Below, piece after piece: positions 12,967 to 24,909 of a stretch of DNA of 64,000 nucleotides. The notes under the pieces were generated by a model that made no database searches, had not been told where the DNA came from, and worked only from the letters and a program-made list of their open reading frames with translations. The stretch is from Sapria himalayana (Eukaryota; Streptophyta; Magnoliopsida; Malpighiales; Rafflesiaceae): assembly GCA_029783825.1 (NCBI GenBank), contig JAREIK010002415.1, forward strand, positions 64,501-128,500, in the 5' to 3' direction. Made by a program: the position numbers and the translations under genes. Position 1 is the first letter of the stretch; every line of letters starts with the position of its first letter.

Positions 12967-13859
12967 TATAATCACATTACATCATATGAAAAAATCTTAG
13001 GAAATAAAATAAAAAATTTCTTAATGAAATATAAGATATAAAGTGTTAAATTTAACAACTATAAAATAAAAATAATAACATTAAATGATGAATAATGTAT
13101 AACTCACACATTTATATAATAAACAAATATAATAAAAAAATTCATAGATTAGGTGCTCCAATCATAAAAGAAAAAATAATGAAAAAAAAACAATAAAACA
13201 CCTATCAAATTAGTACATATAAGTCCAAAACACTCAGATTAAGAGAAAAAGATATAAGTAGATGCTTCTTGATGAACATGAAAATATCTACTAATTATTA
13301 TGCTGTCTGAATGTATGTTATAAAATTAATTTCATTATAAATCTTATTCCTTAAAAAAAATAATTCTTTTTTATATATTTCATTTACTCGTGAAAGATAA
13401 AATTAAAAATTATATCTCACTACATGACTGTCAGAGTAAAGAGTATTGAAAAAAGTACATATATGAACTCCTTGAGCATGATACATAAAATACATACTAA
13501 ATCAATCTAACATTATCATGTCTTTTTTTTAATATTTTTACTAAATTAATTTTTTATCATTTTGTAAAATTTAAAATAAAAAAAAATAATGATGTCACAA
13601 AAGTGATATATTCATATATATCTAGAATATTCATCAACAAAGATAATCAAAAAAAAAAATTCATCTCTAATCACATTTCTACTAGGTTACCTTATATTTA
13701 AATATATTAGATCGAATGAGTCAATACTCAAGAAAAAATACTGACATATAGGATAAAAAACTCAGAGTATATTTTCTTAGTTGACATGTCTCGTATTTTA
13801 AAATTAAAATATTTTTAACACTTGAATAAAATATTCTCAACTTGATAAGTAATAAATAA

Positions 13860-15590
13860 CCGAGCTATGAATACATAAATAATAGGTCCAAGACACTCAA
13901 ATATCTAGAGAAAGAAATTATCATTGAATACAAAATATATAATCTAATACATTCAATTACAATTGAAGTCTTCCTCTGAGTATCCCAAACCTACAAATAA
14001 ATATAAATAAAAACAAAGTTAGTGTTAGAATTGAATTGTATGAAAATACAACTCATAGTATAAACTAATAGAATAATTAAGAATAAGAAAAAATAATAAT
14101 AACAATAATATTAAACTACAAAGAGTAGAAATAACTAATAACTAGAAATAAGAAATAACTAACAACTAATAACAGAAATAACTAATAACTAATAACAGAA
14201 ATAACTAATAATAATTCATATTGAATAATACTATATGTAATAACTAGAAAAATAATAACAATTCAAAGAGTAGAAATTTTTGTCAAATTGGGTTAGTATT
14301 TAATCTCCTTTTTAAAAACATATACTGAATCTATAAAAAAACAAACCCAATTAGGATTTCTACTTCATGCCACTGTCCGCATCATCACATACACCCCCAT
14401 GTTCACCACCATGCATTCCACCATGAGCAAAACTGTGTGCATCACCACACGCACCACTTTGCATTGAATATGCACATATATATACGACTCCACACATAAT
14501 AGATGTGCAAACTTACAAAATAATGATGTCGTGCCTCACTATTTGTAAGCACCTAAATCAGACAAAAAAAAAACAAAAAAATGTGGAGGAAACAAGAGTT
14601 AGGATTTACAAATATAACTATGATATTTTGTTAAACTTAACAAATATAAAATAAAAAATAATAAATGCTCAATAATGAAAAATGTGCAACTCAATTCTTA
14701 TATAATCGGCAAATATAGTTTTGGTAACCAGCAAATTGAGTGCTTTCCATTATAAAAAAAATGTAAATAAAAACAACAACAAAAAAAACATGATTAAAGA
14801 AAGACATGTAATAGATTATATAGTTAGTAGTTAAAATTCTCAAAAAGACATGTAATAGAAAGACATGTAATTGAATCTTTCTAATAATAGCTTGAAACAC
14901 TTCTATCAAAAAGAAATATTCTAGTCATTTTAAACAAAATATTTATTCATTTTTTTCTATAATTTTCTTTGATGGGAATATACTAATGTCATGGCCTAAT
15001 GAAATTCTCAAAAATATCGAATACAAGATTTTGAATACTCTAGAATGATCAAGAAGTATTTGATCTAAATATTCTTGTTAGTTCCACATGGTTCAAGAGT
15101 TTTACAATGAATTTTAAAAAAGATCCAAATACTTTAAAATCCATTTCCATTCAAAAATATTCTATGAATTATCATAATCTTTGCTCTTAGAAAATGAAAA
15201 CTCTTACTATACAAAAACTTTCTTATTATTTGAATTTACTCAAACTTTCAAGTTAAAATATGTAATATAATTTTTCTTTATGAATTTCCCTCACTTGATA
15301 AGTTTGTATGTGGAATCTTATGGGTACAACTCTGGTTAGGTACAAGAATAGACTGGCTTCGCTAATTATGAATTAAAATTTCTCAACATAAAGCCACATG
15401 TATGCCACTTAAGCTCGTGGCTCATGACAAATTCTATTAAGGTATAAGATATGAATGATGTTAAAGATTTGCATAAGAAAAAACTCAAATGATATAAGCT
15501 CAAATAGCTAATACATAGCTTAACTATTTTTGAAATACAAGAATAATTTGAGATTAACGATGAGAGTATCGAGGAGATGACATCAATGAA
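13860..15590. other. AT-rich DNA with a small tandem array
   Basis: Apart from the minisatellite near 14127-14213, no feature is assigned. The stretch 14350-14480 is unusually CA-rich (CACCACCATGCAT-type words) but gives no recognisable protein on either strand. Confidence 0.4.
14127..14213. repeat. Minisatellite, agaaataactaataac units
   Basis: Tandem copies of about 23 bp built from agaaataac and taataac words, slightly variable, read directly. Confidence 0.8.
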
Positions 15591-16560
15591 TGATAAACTA
15601 AAAAAAGGAAAGAATAATAACCTTAATATTATCTCAAAGACATTAAAACAAAAGAACTATATTTTGAAATTCATGATAATAATTATGTAAGAGAAAATGA
15701 AGTTTTTTAAAAAATTATAAACTTATAAAAGGACCATAAAGGACAGCATGTATGGCCAAAAGCCATTGTCTCGAAGTCAAAAAAGTTTAAAGATAACAAG
15801 TGACGAAAGAAATATTTAACTTACTTTAGAAAATGGAGCAATATTTATAAGTGATAGTTATTATGAGTTAAGAAAACAAGATTATATTACTACTTCTATG
15901 TATCTTATAGATATCCATTTCCTTGGTAGTGATAAAGGCGAGGGAATGTCAAAGTTGATACTTAAAAATTATTTAAAAGAGAATTTTATCAATAAACTTA
16001 TCCAAAATATACATAAGATGAACCAAAACATAAATTGCAGAAATTAATCCAATTATTGAAAGTAAGAGAATATGTACATAAATTTATTGAACTAATATTT
16101 CAAATTTCTGATCTTGATGAGAAAATTACATTATTTTTTTTATTATAAAGAGCCCTTAATATTCATGAGTGTCAATATTAATGGTCATAAAATCAAAGCA
16201 TTGGAAGATATGTACGACTAATTTTTTATATTTATTAAAGAATCACAAAAATCAAGCCTCAACATAAACAAAGATAAAGAATATTAAGACAATTTTAAAA
16301 AAATTCCATCAATTGACATTATCCTTAATATGAAAGTCAAATAAAAAATTTAGAATGGAACATAAATGATGGAAATAATTCTCATAAATAATTATGAATT
16401 GATGTTCGAGTTGAATTTCCTAAATCAAGTGAATACACTTTTAGTTCTATTTGTCAATTATATATATATCATACACCATATTTACCAATGCAATGTTTAA
16501 AAAATACAAAGTGCCAAATAATCAAAAAAAAAAAATATTATCTGCAATATAATTAACATA
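15590..16560 (+). pseudogene. Ty3-gypsy gag/protease fossil
   Basis: The translation near 16062-16140 reads VREYVHKFIELIFQISDL and then DEK, matching the retrotransposon gag core of plant gypsy elements ('VREYVKEFxxLMLxIxDMxEED'). It is followed at once by residues resembling 'LFFFLxGL'. Near 16393-16450 is YELMFELNFLNQVNTLLV, resembling the part after the protease active site ('DDFxVVLGMEFL...PM'). Stops interrupt it, and no LTR, RT or integrase was found nearby. Polarity and class are well supported; the ends are not. Confidence 0.62.
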
Positions 16561-16889
16561 AGACAAAACAAAATGAAATAATATATGTAATGATCATAAA
16601 GAATATTAAAACCTATGAGTCCACTAGTAAGACTCTTATATAAGTGTTGAAGCTTCTTTACTCTTTAAAGATATCATATCTGAATTTAAATGGTGTCAAA
16701 CATCCTTATCATTTATACATATATGACCTCATTGTAGGAAACTTAATCATACTAGGGATATTGAATATTTGTAATCATATTTTCTATGAAAAAGAATATG
16801 AGCATTATATGGAGCCTTTGAGAGCCGAATATAGCTAATATTAATAATTTCTTTTAGTTACTTCATTAAGACATTAACTATTTGAGTTA

Positions 16890-17270
16890 TGAGTTTGGCG
16901 CATAAGTGACCAACGGCAACAAATGGGTCAACAATATGAGTTTGGCCCATGGCACAGCCCACAAAAGTTGGCCTAGGCACAACTTGACATAGATACAACC
17001 AAGTGTAGAACAGGCATGGGCTAGCCCACAACACAACTCTGGTTGTTATTCAGAGCTAGAGTTTTTGGTCATCATATTCATGCCACAAATCATGCCACCC
17101 AACACACTAGCCCATGCGATATTTTTTGGCCCGAATGACCAAACCATGCTAGCATGGACTTGACCAGTGCTAGGCCAGGTTTAAGCCATGTCAGCCCAAA
17201 ATGGCATGTGCCTCATATGCGGGATATCTAAAATTTGGCCAGTCCCAGCATGACTAGCCATGATATTCAT
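16890..17270. repeat. GC-richer hAT-end-like island
   Basis: A block of GGCCCA / TGGGC / GCCATGTCAGCCC words in otherwise AT-rich DNA, similar in word content to the subterminal blocks at 39240-39624 and 52777-53000. Clear terminal inverted repeats and target duplication were not found, so this is probably a worn internal or subterminal fragment. Confidence 0.4.
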
Positions 17271-17326
17271 GAAATTTTTCTAAATTATTATATATATTTT
17301 ACATTATGAAGTATTTAATAGTTTTA

Positions 17327-18215
17327 AATTCAAAACTTTGAAAATTTTATTCTATCCTGAAAATTATGAAACTTTAACTCATTATTATATTTCCATTAAT
17401 TCATACAAAATTTTGTTGAATTTAATAAAATCTTCAACTTCAATTTAGTTATATTTCATATTTAAACCACATTTTTCCAAAAATCACTATGTTTTATGTT
17501 ATCAGCTTTACATTTTTCTAATTAGTTTATATGAATCAAAGAAAAAAAAAAGAACAAGAAGGGGCTTATTATTAATAGTTTATATGAATCTAAGAGATGG
17601 AGGGCATCTGCTTCCTAATGAAAAAAATGGGGAAGGTTTTGGTCACCCTCTTTTATTTATACTCTTTTTTTTTTTAATTTGAGGATCCTATTCATATAAA
17701 TATTTTGGAAAATAATTATCAACTTGGGAAACCTTGTTTATTATCAATCTTGAAATTTTATTTCCAATAATTTTAATGGAAATAATGGAACTCTAACTCA
17801 TTATTATATTTTCATTAATTCATGCTAACTTGTGTTGAATTTAAAAACATATCCAACTTCAATTTAGTTATATTTTTTATTTAAACCATATCTATCCTAA
17901 ATTCAGTTTTTATGTTATAAGCTCTACATTTTTTCTATTTAGTTTATATGAATCAAAGAAAAAAAAAATGAGAATGGGCTCATTATTAATATATTTTTTA
18001 CAATTTATTCAAAAATTTGAGTCATCGATGAGTAGAGCAGTAGAGCAAAAGAAGAAAAAAAATATGGAGGTGAGCCTTGACTTCCTAGTGAAAAAAATGG
18101 GGAATGTTTTGGTCACCCTTTTCTATTTATACTATTTTTTATATATTTTAGGATTTTATCCATTTAAATATTTTTGAAACTATTATTAACGTGGGCAATC
18201 TCATTAAGTGGGTAC
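17327..18215. repeat. Tandem duplication, two units of about 420-470 bp
   Basis: Unit 1 (about 17327-17745) and unit 2 (about 17746-18215) share a long ordered series of matches: 'aactcattattatattt' (17376, 17795), 'ttcaatttagttatatt', 'agtttatatgaatc(a/t)aaga', 'aaaaaaatgggga', 'ggtcaccct' (17641, 18111) and a TATA-like 'tatttatact'. Unit 2 carries about 50 extra bases containing 'gagtcatcgatgagtagagc'. No protein is evident. Confidence 0.8.
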
Positions 18216-19378
18216 CCTTACTAAGGAGTAGTTATCCAGATTTATTGGGTCTACTCGAGTTGAATAGACTGACTTTATTATATTTTTATTCAATTTTCTT
18301 GAAAGTGTGGAGGAATATAGATCAAGAAAGTGATAAATCTCACATTCTATTTTTTAAAAAAATAAAAAAATTAAATACAAAAAATGGTGAAAATAAAAAT
18401 CTTCTCATTTTCTCAAGAGGGTACACGTAGTGCCCTCTTGATGGGGACAACGCACCATCACATTTCAATAAAAAACATGTTTTTTAAAGAGAGTGGGTTC
18501 AACATTTATGGCTCTCTCTCACACACACTCTCTCTTTCTCCCTTTGTGCATGCATGTGATTTTTGGTGGTATAAAGTCATTTTTAGGCTTTAATTTTTTT
18601 GTTCTAGAAGATCAAAAACATTTGGGGTAGTGGTATTTTGCTCTAGAAACTTTTGGGGTAGTATTGTTTTGGTCTAAAGCTTTTGGGGCAAAGGTCTTGT
18701 ATTCCAGAAGCTTATGTTTTGTGCTATGATTCTTCTTTAATATTATTAGTTTTTAATTTGCATGATTTGTGTATGCAGATTATAAAACCAATGTTTTAAT
18801 TGTGCAATGTGTGTGATATGTTTTTCCTATTGTGTATACTATTATTTCTTTTGTTTGTCTATAGAGTCACGAGGAATTAGAGTTTGGATAATATTTTGAG
18901 ATTTGAAAAGCTATCAGACAAAATCTCCTATTTGATTCAACAATCAAAATGCAACCATGTTGTCAATTCCAAGCCTAGTTGAAGTTAATTTGATACTGTC
19001 ACCTAAAAAAACACACATAAAAGATATAGAGTATTCACCCCAAAATTTTAGCTTTTATGTGTTTGTACAATATTTGAGATTTCTAGGATTTTATATCCTA
19101 AATAATATATTTGAGTCTAAAACATAATTTTGGGCATTATGTACTTTATGAACTTTATGTGCATGTGAATAAGTCTTAAGCATTTATTATTTGATTTGGT
19201 TGTGTTGTAATTTGGACATTGATTATCACTATATTGATTTTTTAAATTTTTATATTGAGATTTTCTTAATTTTTGGGTCATTTAATTTATTACTTCCATT
19301 GCTTAATCAACCAAGTTTTATTCCCAATAGTTTGTGATTTCAAATAAATCATAGTCTGAATGCCCTACCTTAATAACT
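18216..19378. other. Probable 5' LTR region of the split + strand copia; limits unknown
   Basis: This stretch lies just before a primer-binding-site-like motif at 19379. It has three phased repeats of 'cttttgggg(t/c)a' preceded by 'ctagaa' or 'ctaaag' (about 18615-18690), each followed by TTTTG-rich sequence. An LTR would be expected here, but no matching 3' LTR was found at 28.0 kb, so the call is positional only. Confidence 0.35.
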
Positions 19379-19390
19379 AGTATCAGAATG
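19379..19390 (+). promoter_or_regulatory. Primer-binding-site-like motif (initiator tRNA-Met)
   Basis: AGTATCAGAATG resembles the plant retrotransposon primer site TGGTATCAGAGC and sits about 250 bases before copia gag coding remains on the same strand. Confidence 0.5.
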
Positions 19391-19619
19391 AGATTTTTGA
19401 TACCACACAAAAAGTGGTATCTAAACTTCTAAATAGGACAACATTCTTCATTTATACTGAACTAATATCCAATATATTCATTAACATTATATTGATATTT
19501 GATTATTTCTATATTAATATGGTGATTTTACAGGCTTTTCAAAATATTTTGTCTATGTTAGTTATTTATGACCAATATTATTCATTGCTATCATGGAGGA
19601 TCACCATATGATAATAAAT

Positions 19620-20112
19620 TATATTGGAACCAATTATTCTATTTGAAAAAAATAAAATACATGACTATTTTATGGTCAAACAATTGTATGACCTAGTGAG
19701 GAAGAAGAGGAAACCTAAAAAACTAAGTGAAGAAGAATGGAAGGATCTTCACTATAAGGCTGCATCTACAATTTGACAATAGATAAGTTGTGATGCTTAT
19801 TAATATGTTGCTATGAAATAAAGAAAGACAAGCTATGAGAGAAACTAAAGTATATTTGAAAATAAAATATATTTAGAAATAAAATATTGATAATTAGATG
19901 TCTAATTTACTTGAGATATGTTAGTCATTATAAACTAGCCAAGGGTTCAGTAATCATTATGTTGGGTAAGAAAGAGATTACTTTGTGTACCACTATAACA
20001 AGAGTGCTTAGAGATCAAGAAAATATTATTCAACAAAAGAATAGCAATAGTCTTTGGCATAGGAGACTTAGTCATGTGAGTAATAAAGACTTTTTGCTTC
20101 TAGCTAGAAGCA
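19620..20112 (+). pseudogene. 5' part of a decayed Ty1-copia (gag and GAG-pre-integrase), split by an insertion
   Basis: Near 19675-19790 the + strand reads KQLYDLVRKKRKPKKLSEE and then WKDLHYKAASTI, the start of copia gag ('...EEWEELDxKALSTIRL'). From 19887 an open stretch gives KLAKGSVIIMLGKKE and NSLWHRRLSHVSNKDFLLLA, the end of the protease linker and the GAG-pre-integrase motif (LWHxRLGHxSxKGL). The part between, including the zinc knuckle and protease active site, is missing, so the element was already deleted internally. The reading stops where a reverse-oriented copia begins (20113) and resumes at 25685. Confidence 0.72.
20108..20112. repeat. Left target-site duplication of nested copia (AAGCA)
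   Basis: Five bases directly before the left LTR; 25685-25689 reads AAACA, a four-of-five match, as expected for a 5-bp copia duplication with one later change. Confidence 0.6.
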
Positions 20113-20878
20113 TGTTGAAAAGTAACATGTTATAAAACCAAATACGTAGTGATCAACTTTTCAATAAGTTAGAATATTTTAGAAGCACTAAAAAAATGAG
20201 CAATCAACCAAAAAAATCCACTAACATCAAATACAATATCTCCAACAATTATACAATTGAGATAAGGCCTTCAATCATAAACATATCACCATGGGCCCCA
20301 ATCCAAGAATAAAAAATTCTGGAATAAAAACAGCAAACTACAGCCACGTTCAGAAATTTAATGTCGAAGATCCAGTCATAGAAATCCAATCTCTACCGTC
20401 CAAATCATAGAATAGGATGTTGGTTGTCTCTAGTAAAACTTTCAGCCAAATTCAATGTTGTTTCATAGATCAATCTACATGACATTGAAAACAACACACG
20501 TAAATAAAAGACAACAAACTTTAGTCACGTTCAAAAATTAATTACCAAAGATCCAGTCTTATAAATCTGATCTACACTATCCAGATCATAGAATAGGATG
20601 TTGGTTGTCTCCAGTAAAAATTTTTACCAGATTCGATGTCATTTGCTGTGCCAATCTGCCTAAATTCTAGAACTACTCACATAGAAAAAGTATCATGAAA
20701 AACAATCATTTCTTTTTCTTTCTGCTCCTCTAACGCATCTTCTTTCTTTTTCTAAATATGCAGCTATGCTGCCAATTCCTTAAAAAACCTAGAATCATAA
20801 ATGTTATAACGAGCCAATTGGTTATCCATTAAGCATTTGGGCTTTTCCACATTAGTTTAAAGCCCAAAACACCCATCA
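20113..20878 (-). repeat. 3' LTR of nested copia
   Basis: 766 bp, beginning TGTTGAAAAG and ending CCCATCA on the + strand (the final CA-side base pattern is changed relative to CCCAACA in the partner). It contains an internal tandem duplication with a 181-bp period (see 20325-20686). Confidence 0.88.
20325..20686 (-). repeat. Internal 181-bp tandem duplication in the 3' LTR
   Basis: 'atcatagaataggatgttgg' occurs at 20404 and 20585, within two consecutive copies that also share 'gatccagtc' and 'ttcaatg/ttcgatg'. The partner LTR has the same duplication (25202 and 25385), so it predates insertion. In element orientation it falls in the upstream (probable U3) part of the LTR. Confidence 0.8.
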
Positions 20879-20893
20879 AATCTTCCCCCTCCC
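20879..20893 (-). promoter_or_regulatory. Polypurine tract of nested copia
   Basis: On the minus strand this reads GGGAGGGGGAAGA just inside the 3' LTR, the expected site of second-strand priming. Confidence 0.8.
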
Positions 20894-21600
20894 AATTATG
20901 TGGAGAAACTTGTCATCCCGATAAGTGAGCAACATACTTCAAATTTTTTTCTTGGTAATGATTTCGTCAACATATTAGCACCATTTTCATATGTATGCAC
21001 TTTAACAAGTTCAATCAACTTTTCATCCAATACATCACATAATTAATGATATCTCACATCAATGTGTTTAGATTTTGAGTGAAAAGTAGGATGCTTTCCA
21101 AGAGAATTGCAGTTTAATTATTGAAAAGTAAGGCATACCTTTCTTGAGAGTAACCAAGCTTTGTGAGAAACATCTTCAACCAGAGTAACTCTTTGCATGC
21201 TTATGTAGCTGTAATAAATTTGGTTTAAGTAGTAGATAATGCAATGCACTACTATAATTTAGATTGTCAAGAAACTACTCCCCCGGCAAAGACAAACACA
21301 TAACTCAAAGTAGATTTTCGAGTATCAATATCTCCAGCCATATCAGCATCTGTATAGCCTATAAGAACCATCTTCTTGTTTCCAAAACAAAGTTTCAAAT
21401 CAGAAGTTCTACGGAGATATCTTAAAATCCACTTGACAACCTTCCAATGCTCTTTCCCAGGTTTTGAGAGAAATCAACTTACAACACTGAATGCATGAGC
21501 TATATCTGGCCTTGTACACATCTTTGTGTACATGAGACTACCAACTACAGATGAATAGAAAACATTTTCAATGCCCCTCTTCTCTTATTCAGTATTGGGG
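20894..21600 (-). pseudogene. RNase H region of nested copia
   Basis: No long frame survives, but position and short motifs (around 21300-21560 the complements of 'GYTDADMAG' and 'MCTRPDIAHA'-type sequences) fit the copia RNase H domain that follows RT. Frames are broken repeatedly. The assignment is mainly positional. Confidence 0.5.
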
Positions 21601-21609
21601 CACTAATAA

Positions 21610-21957
21610 TCACTCAGCTTCATATGTGTTGCTAAAGGCGTGGTTAACTGGCTTAGCCATTTGCATTCGAAACCTTTGAAGCACCTTCTTGATATACTTT
21701 TCTTGAGATAACCAAAATTTACCAGTTTTTCTATCTCGCAAAATTCTTACACTAAGAATTTTAATTGTCGGTCCTAAGTCTTTCATAGCAAATGACTTGA
21801 TCAACTCTTGCTTCAGCTTTGTAATTCTTGAAGTATTTTGACCAACAATCAGCATATCATTAACATAGAGTAGTAATATGATAAAATTATCATGAAAGAA
21901 CCTTTGCACAGATACACAATAATCAAAAGTGGTTTTATGGTAAACATGTTGCTGCAT
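21610..21957 (-). pseudogene. Copia reverse transcriptase, C-terminal half (nested element)
   Basis: A 115-codon stretch containing LLYVNDMLIVG and then KDLGPTIKILSVRILRDR and WLSQEKYIKKVLQRFRM. This is the RT palm, and the family motif is YVDD. Here the first catalytic aspartate is asparagine, which should abolish polymerisation. It is followed by the conserved DLGP...ILG segment. The upstream half of RT is in a separate frame at 21979-22167. Confidence 0.85.
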
Positions 21958-21978
21958 AACTGAATCAAACTTCTTGAA

Positions 21979-22167
21979 CTATTGCCTTGGAGCTTGCTTC
22001 AAGCCATACAAGCTCTTTTTTAGTTTGCAAATATAGTTCTCTTTTCCCTTTTCATTAAATTCCTCTGGTTGTTTCATATAAATTTCCTCATTCAAGTCAC
22101 CATGAAGAAAAGTAGTTTTCACATCCATCTGTTCAATCTCCAAGTCAAGACTCGCAACCATTACCAA
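21979..22167 (-). pseudogene. Copia reverse transcriptase, N-terminal half (nested element)
   Basis: 62 codons reading ASLDLEIEQMDVKTTFLHGD, then EEIYMKQPEEF, then LKKSLYGLKQAPRQ. These are fingers and palm motifs of copia RT, including the first catalytic aspartate in MDVKT. A stop after APRQ replaces the usual APRQWY continuation. Confidence 0.85.
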
Positions 22168-22311
22168 TACTGATCAGATAAAAGACATTTTAACCATAAG
22201 AAAGAAGATTTCATCAAAATCAACTCCCTTTTTCTTACCGAAGCCTTTAACCACCAATCTTGATTTATACCTTGGTATTGAAGAATCCTCTTCTTGCTAC
22301 AGTCTGAAAAT

Positions 22312-22929
22312 CTACCTATTCTTCAAGGCTCTTTTTCCTTTTGGTAATTCTACCAACTCAAACGTGTCATTATCATAAAAGGATTTCATCTCATCTTTCA
22401 TAGCATGGAGCCATTGCTCCTTTTCTACCCTCTCCATAGCTTCAGGAAAGCATTTAGGCTCTCCTATGTCAGTTAGGAGTACAAACTCATTAGATGAATA
22501 TTTAGTAAACTGTTGTTTGACTCTAATAAATATTATGAGTGGAGCTTGTTGTGGATGTCTAGCAGACTGAGTGGGATTACAATCGTCAACATCTAGAGTA
22601 TCACGAATATTTCCATCAATCTCACCCTCAACATCATCATGTTGTACATTGGCTTCTTCATTACCTTTTGCAGGTGACTGTGATATATGAACTAGTTCAA
22701 TATCTGTAAAATCATTATATAGATGAGAATCAGAATGAGTCTTCTCGGCATCATCAACTATTTGATTCTCAAGAAACAAAATATCTCGGCTTCTTACAAG
22801 CTTCTTTGCAACTAGATCATATAGTATGTAGCCAAACTCATCTCGACCATAACCCACAAAGATGCACAATTTTCTCTTGACATCTAATTTGGATCTCTCA
22901 TCTTTCGAGACATGAACCTTTGCAATCAA
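22312..22929 (-). pseudogene. Copia integrase C-terminus and linker to RT (nested element)
   Basis: A 205-codon stretch with DERSKLDVKRKLCIFVGYG, then EFGYILYDLVAKKLVRSRDI and FLENQIVDD, the copia integrase C-terminal GKGY-like module. It is followed by a variable acidic linker and the start of RT ('CFPEAMERVEKEQWLHAMKD', then TFELVELPKGKRALKNR). This is the longest surviving frame of the element. Confidence 0.85.
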
Positions 22930-23215
22930 AGACTCTCAAATGATCATATGATAAGTTTTTACCGTTTCAAACATTTCTGGAACATCACCATCTAATGCGA
23001 CAATAGGTATCAAATTAATGACATATGCAGTAGTATATAAGGCCTCGCCCCAAAAGGACTTGGATAGTTTTGAGTTTTTACTCTATCATAAGACACCGAA
23101 CCCGCTCCATTAATGTTCGATTCATTCTTTCAGCCAAACCATTCAACTGAGGCATCTTTGGAGGCATCTTTTGGTGCCTAATTCCTTTTTTTCTATAGTA
23201 CTCTTCAAATGGCCC

Positions 23216-23446
23216 TCAATACTCTCCTCCATTATCTATCTGGATGCATTTCAATTTCTTTCCAGTTTGCCTTTTAACTGAAGCTTGAAAATCCTTAAAC
23301 TTATCAAGCACTTGATCCTTTGATCTCAAAGAATATACCCGAGGTTTCCTAGAGTGGTCATCAATAAATGTAACAAAATAAGATGCACCACTAAAGAATT
23401 TTACCTTCAAAGGACCGAAGATGTCTGAATGTACCAAATCAAGCAA
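23216..23446 (-). pseudogene. Copia integrase catalytic core (nested element)
   Basis: 76 codons: LDLVHSDIFGPLKV, SYFVTFIDDHSRKPRVYSL, then LKCIQIDNGGEY. The first two acidic residues of the D,D,E triad are visible as HSDIFGP and IDNGGEY (usual SDNGGEY). The third lies in the broken stretch downstream. Confidence 0.87.
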
Positions 23447-23737
23447 ATTTTACATATGCTGAGGATGGTTAGTCCTGAAGCATACCCAATGGTGCTTCCC
23501 TACAACAATGCAGACACTTCTCAAGACTTGCATTCTTTAATCTCAGAATAGTATCAATTTCACTAGAGTTTCAAGTCCTTTTGCATTGATATGACTCAAC
23601 CTTTTGTGCCAAATCTCAGATGAATACTACTTTTCCACCATATTCACATCATTAGGACAAACTGAAGCTTATAACCAATATAAATTTGTCTTCAGTTTCT
23701 TTTCTCCAGCTACTACAAAGGACCCCTTGCTTAGTTT

Positions 23738-24187
23738 TCATATACCATCACATAAATTATTTCCAAATCCATCATCATCAAGTTTTCCAATGAAAATTAG
23801 ATTCAAGTGAATATCTGGTGCATGTATGACATCCTTAAGTTGCAATGTAGAGCCATTGCCCATCTTCAAACAAATATCACCCATACCTACTCCTTTAGAT
23901 ACCTCATTGTTACCCATTCTCAATGAACCATACTTACTAATAATGTAAGTAGTAAAGAAATCTTTCCTGGAAGTGATATGGACAACTGCATTTGTGCCAG
24001 TCACCCAACTAATATCAGAAGAAATTGTATTTATAAAACTATCATCGAAAACAATAGCAATATCATCATTTATGGTTGTAGCAAAATGACCAGAATCTTC
24101 AGACTTAGCAACACCACCTCTCTTTATATCATTTCCCACTTGAAATAATTTTTTTGAATGTGACCTTTCTTGTGATAGTAATGACAC
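23738..24187 (-). pseudogene. Copia gag C-terminus and protease (nested element)
   Basis: 149 codons. The protease region reads WVTGTNAVVHITSRKDFFTT where the family has W(V)(V/I)D(S/T)GAS.H.T, so the catalytic aspartate is glycine and the protease is dead. Downstream LKDVIHAPDIHLNLIFIGKL is the conserved C-terminal part of copia protease (LxxVxHVPDlrxNLiSvGxL). No intact zinc knuckle is seen. Confidence 0.82.
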
Positions 24188-24252
24188 TCAATATTCTTTA
24201 ATCAAGAGTTGGATTTACTTTTACTTTTGCCTTTTTCAACTCATCTATTTTT

Positions 24253-24880
24253 CTATCTCTCCATGTGCTCTATAACCAAGAGCTCAATTTGTGAAGATGA
24301 TGAACTTTGAGTTTTCCTTCTCATCTTCTCATTCAGGATTCCACTTTTTGCATAGTTCGTGGTCATCATACCATTAGAAGTAGAATTAGTGTGTGAAACC
24401 CAGAAAGCTTCCCATGAATCAGGCAAAATATTTAGCAACCACAATCCATGAATCTCATCATCAAACTTTACTTCAACATTCGACAATTGATCCAGCAACC
24501 CTTGAAACTCATTCACGTGGTCAGAGATAGGAACTTCTTCCTTATACCTCAATTGCATCAATTGTTTGAATAAAAATAATTTATTATTCCCAGTCTTGGA
24601 AGCATATAGTTATTCAAGTTTCTTCCAAAGTGTCTTTGCATGTGTTTCATTAGCAATATGGTCTAAGACATTATCATCCACCCACTATCAAATATAGCCA
24701 CAAACCTGATAATATTCAAAATCTCATTCTTCATCAAATTTATCTTTTGGCTTTTTAGCTGCAAACACTGGAATATGCAAATTTTTCACAAATAGAAGGT
24801 ATTTCATCTTACCTCTCCATTTGTGATAATTTATTCTATTCAACAAAATTATCTTACTTGTATTAATCTTCATAATTTTA
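24253..24880 (-). pseudogene. Copia gag, UBN2-type (nested element)
   Basis: The open part (24253-24561) reads HVNEFQGLLDQLSNVEVKFD, then LWLLNILPDSWEAFWVS, the capsid-like gag core. Upstream the same strand continues, across a stop, with TLWKKLE and SKTGNNKLFLFKQLMQLRYK, the preceding gag helices. Confidence 0.83.
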
Positions 24881-24895
24881 ACAAACCAAAGAACT

Positions 24896-24906
24896 CTATG
24901 ATACCA
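24896..24906 (-). promoter_or_regulatory. Primer-binding site of nested copia
   Basis: The minus strand reads TGGTATCATAG, three bases from the LTR end; it matches the 3' end complement of initiator tRNA-Met (TGGTATCAGAG) except at one position. Confidence 0.85.
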
Positions 24907-24909
24907 CTT

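Larger units (their letters stand above)
10900..13850 (-). pseudogene. Decayed Ty1-copia pol (integrase to reverse transcriptase), interrupted
   Basis: The minus strand keeps copia polyprotein blocks in the expected order. Near 13670-13800 is the end of the GAG-pre-integrase and start of integrase: a CQLRKYT block (family CxLGKH...), an eroded 'lvHSDiwGp' stretch, then VDEYSRY (family FVDDYSRY). Near 13400-13530 are remains of the 'LRSDNG' and '[10 protein letters not shown]' region. Around 11380-11450 is CRLYK, as in the 'KLKKSLYGLKQ' block. At 10999-11190 an open stretch contains DPNSYMLVDSIICLRI and IIFSQYI, matching the 'DPxxYRxLVGxLiYLt...LSQFm' segment at the RT/RNase H junction. No frame is intact. 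A hAT element (12440-12958) sits in the middle. LTRs were not identified. Confidence 0.65.

Noticed and set aside
14127..14213. Regular repeats considered as a CRISPR array
   Set aside because: Units are contiguous with no unique spacers, in a plant-type genome; a simple minisatellite.
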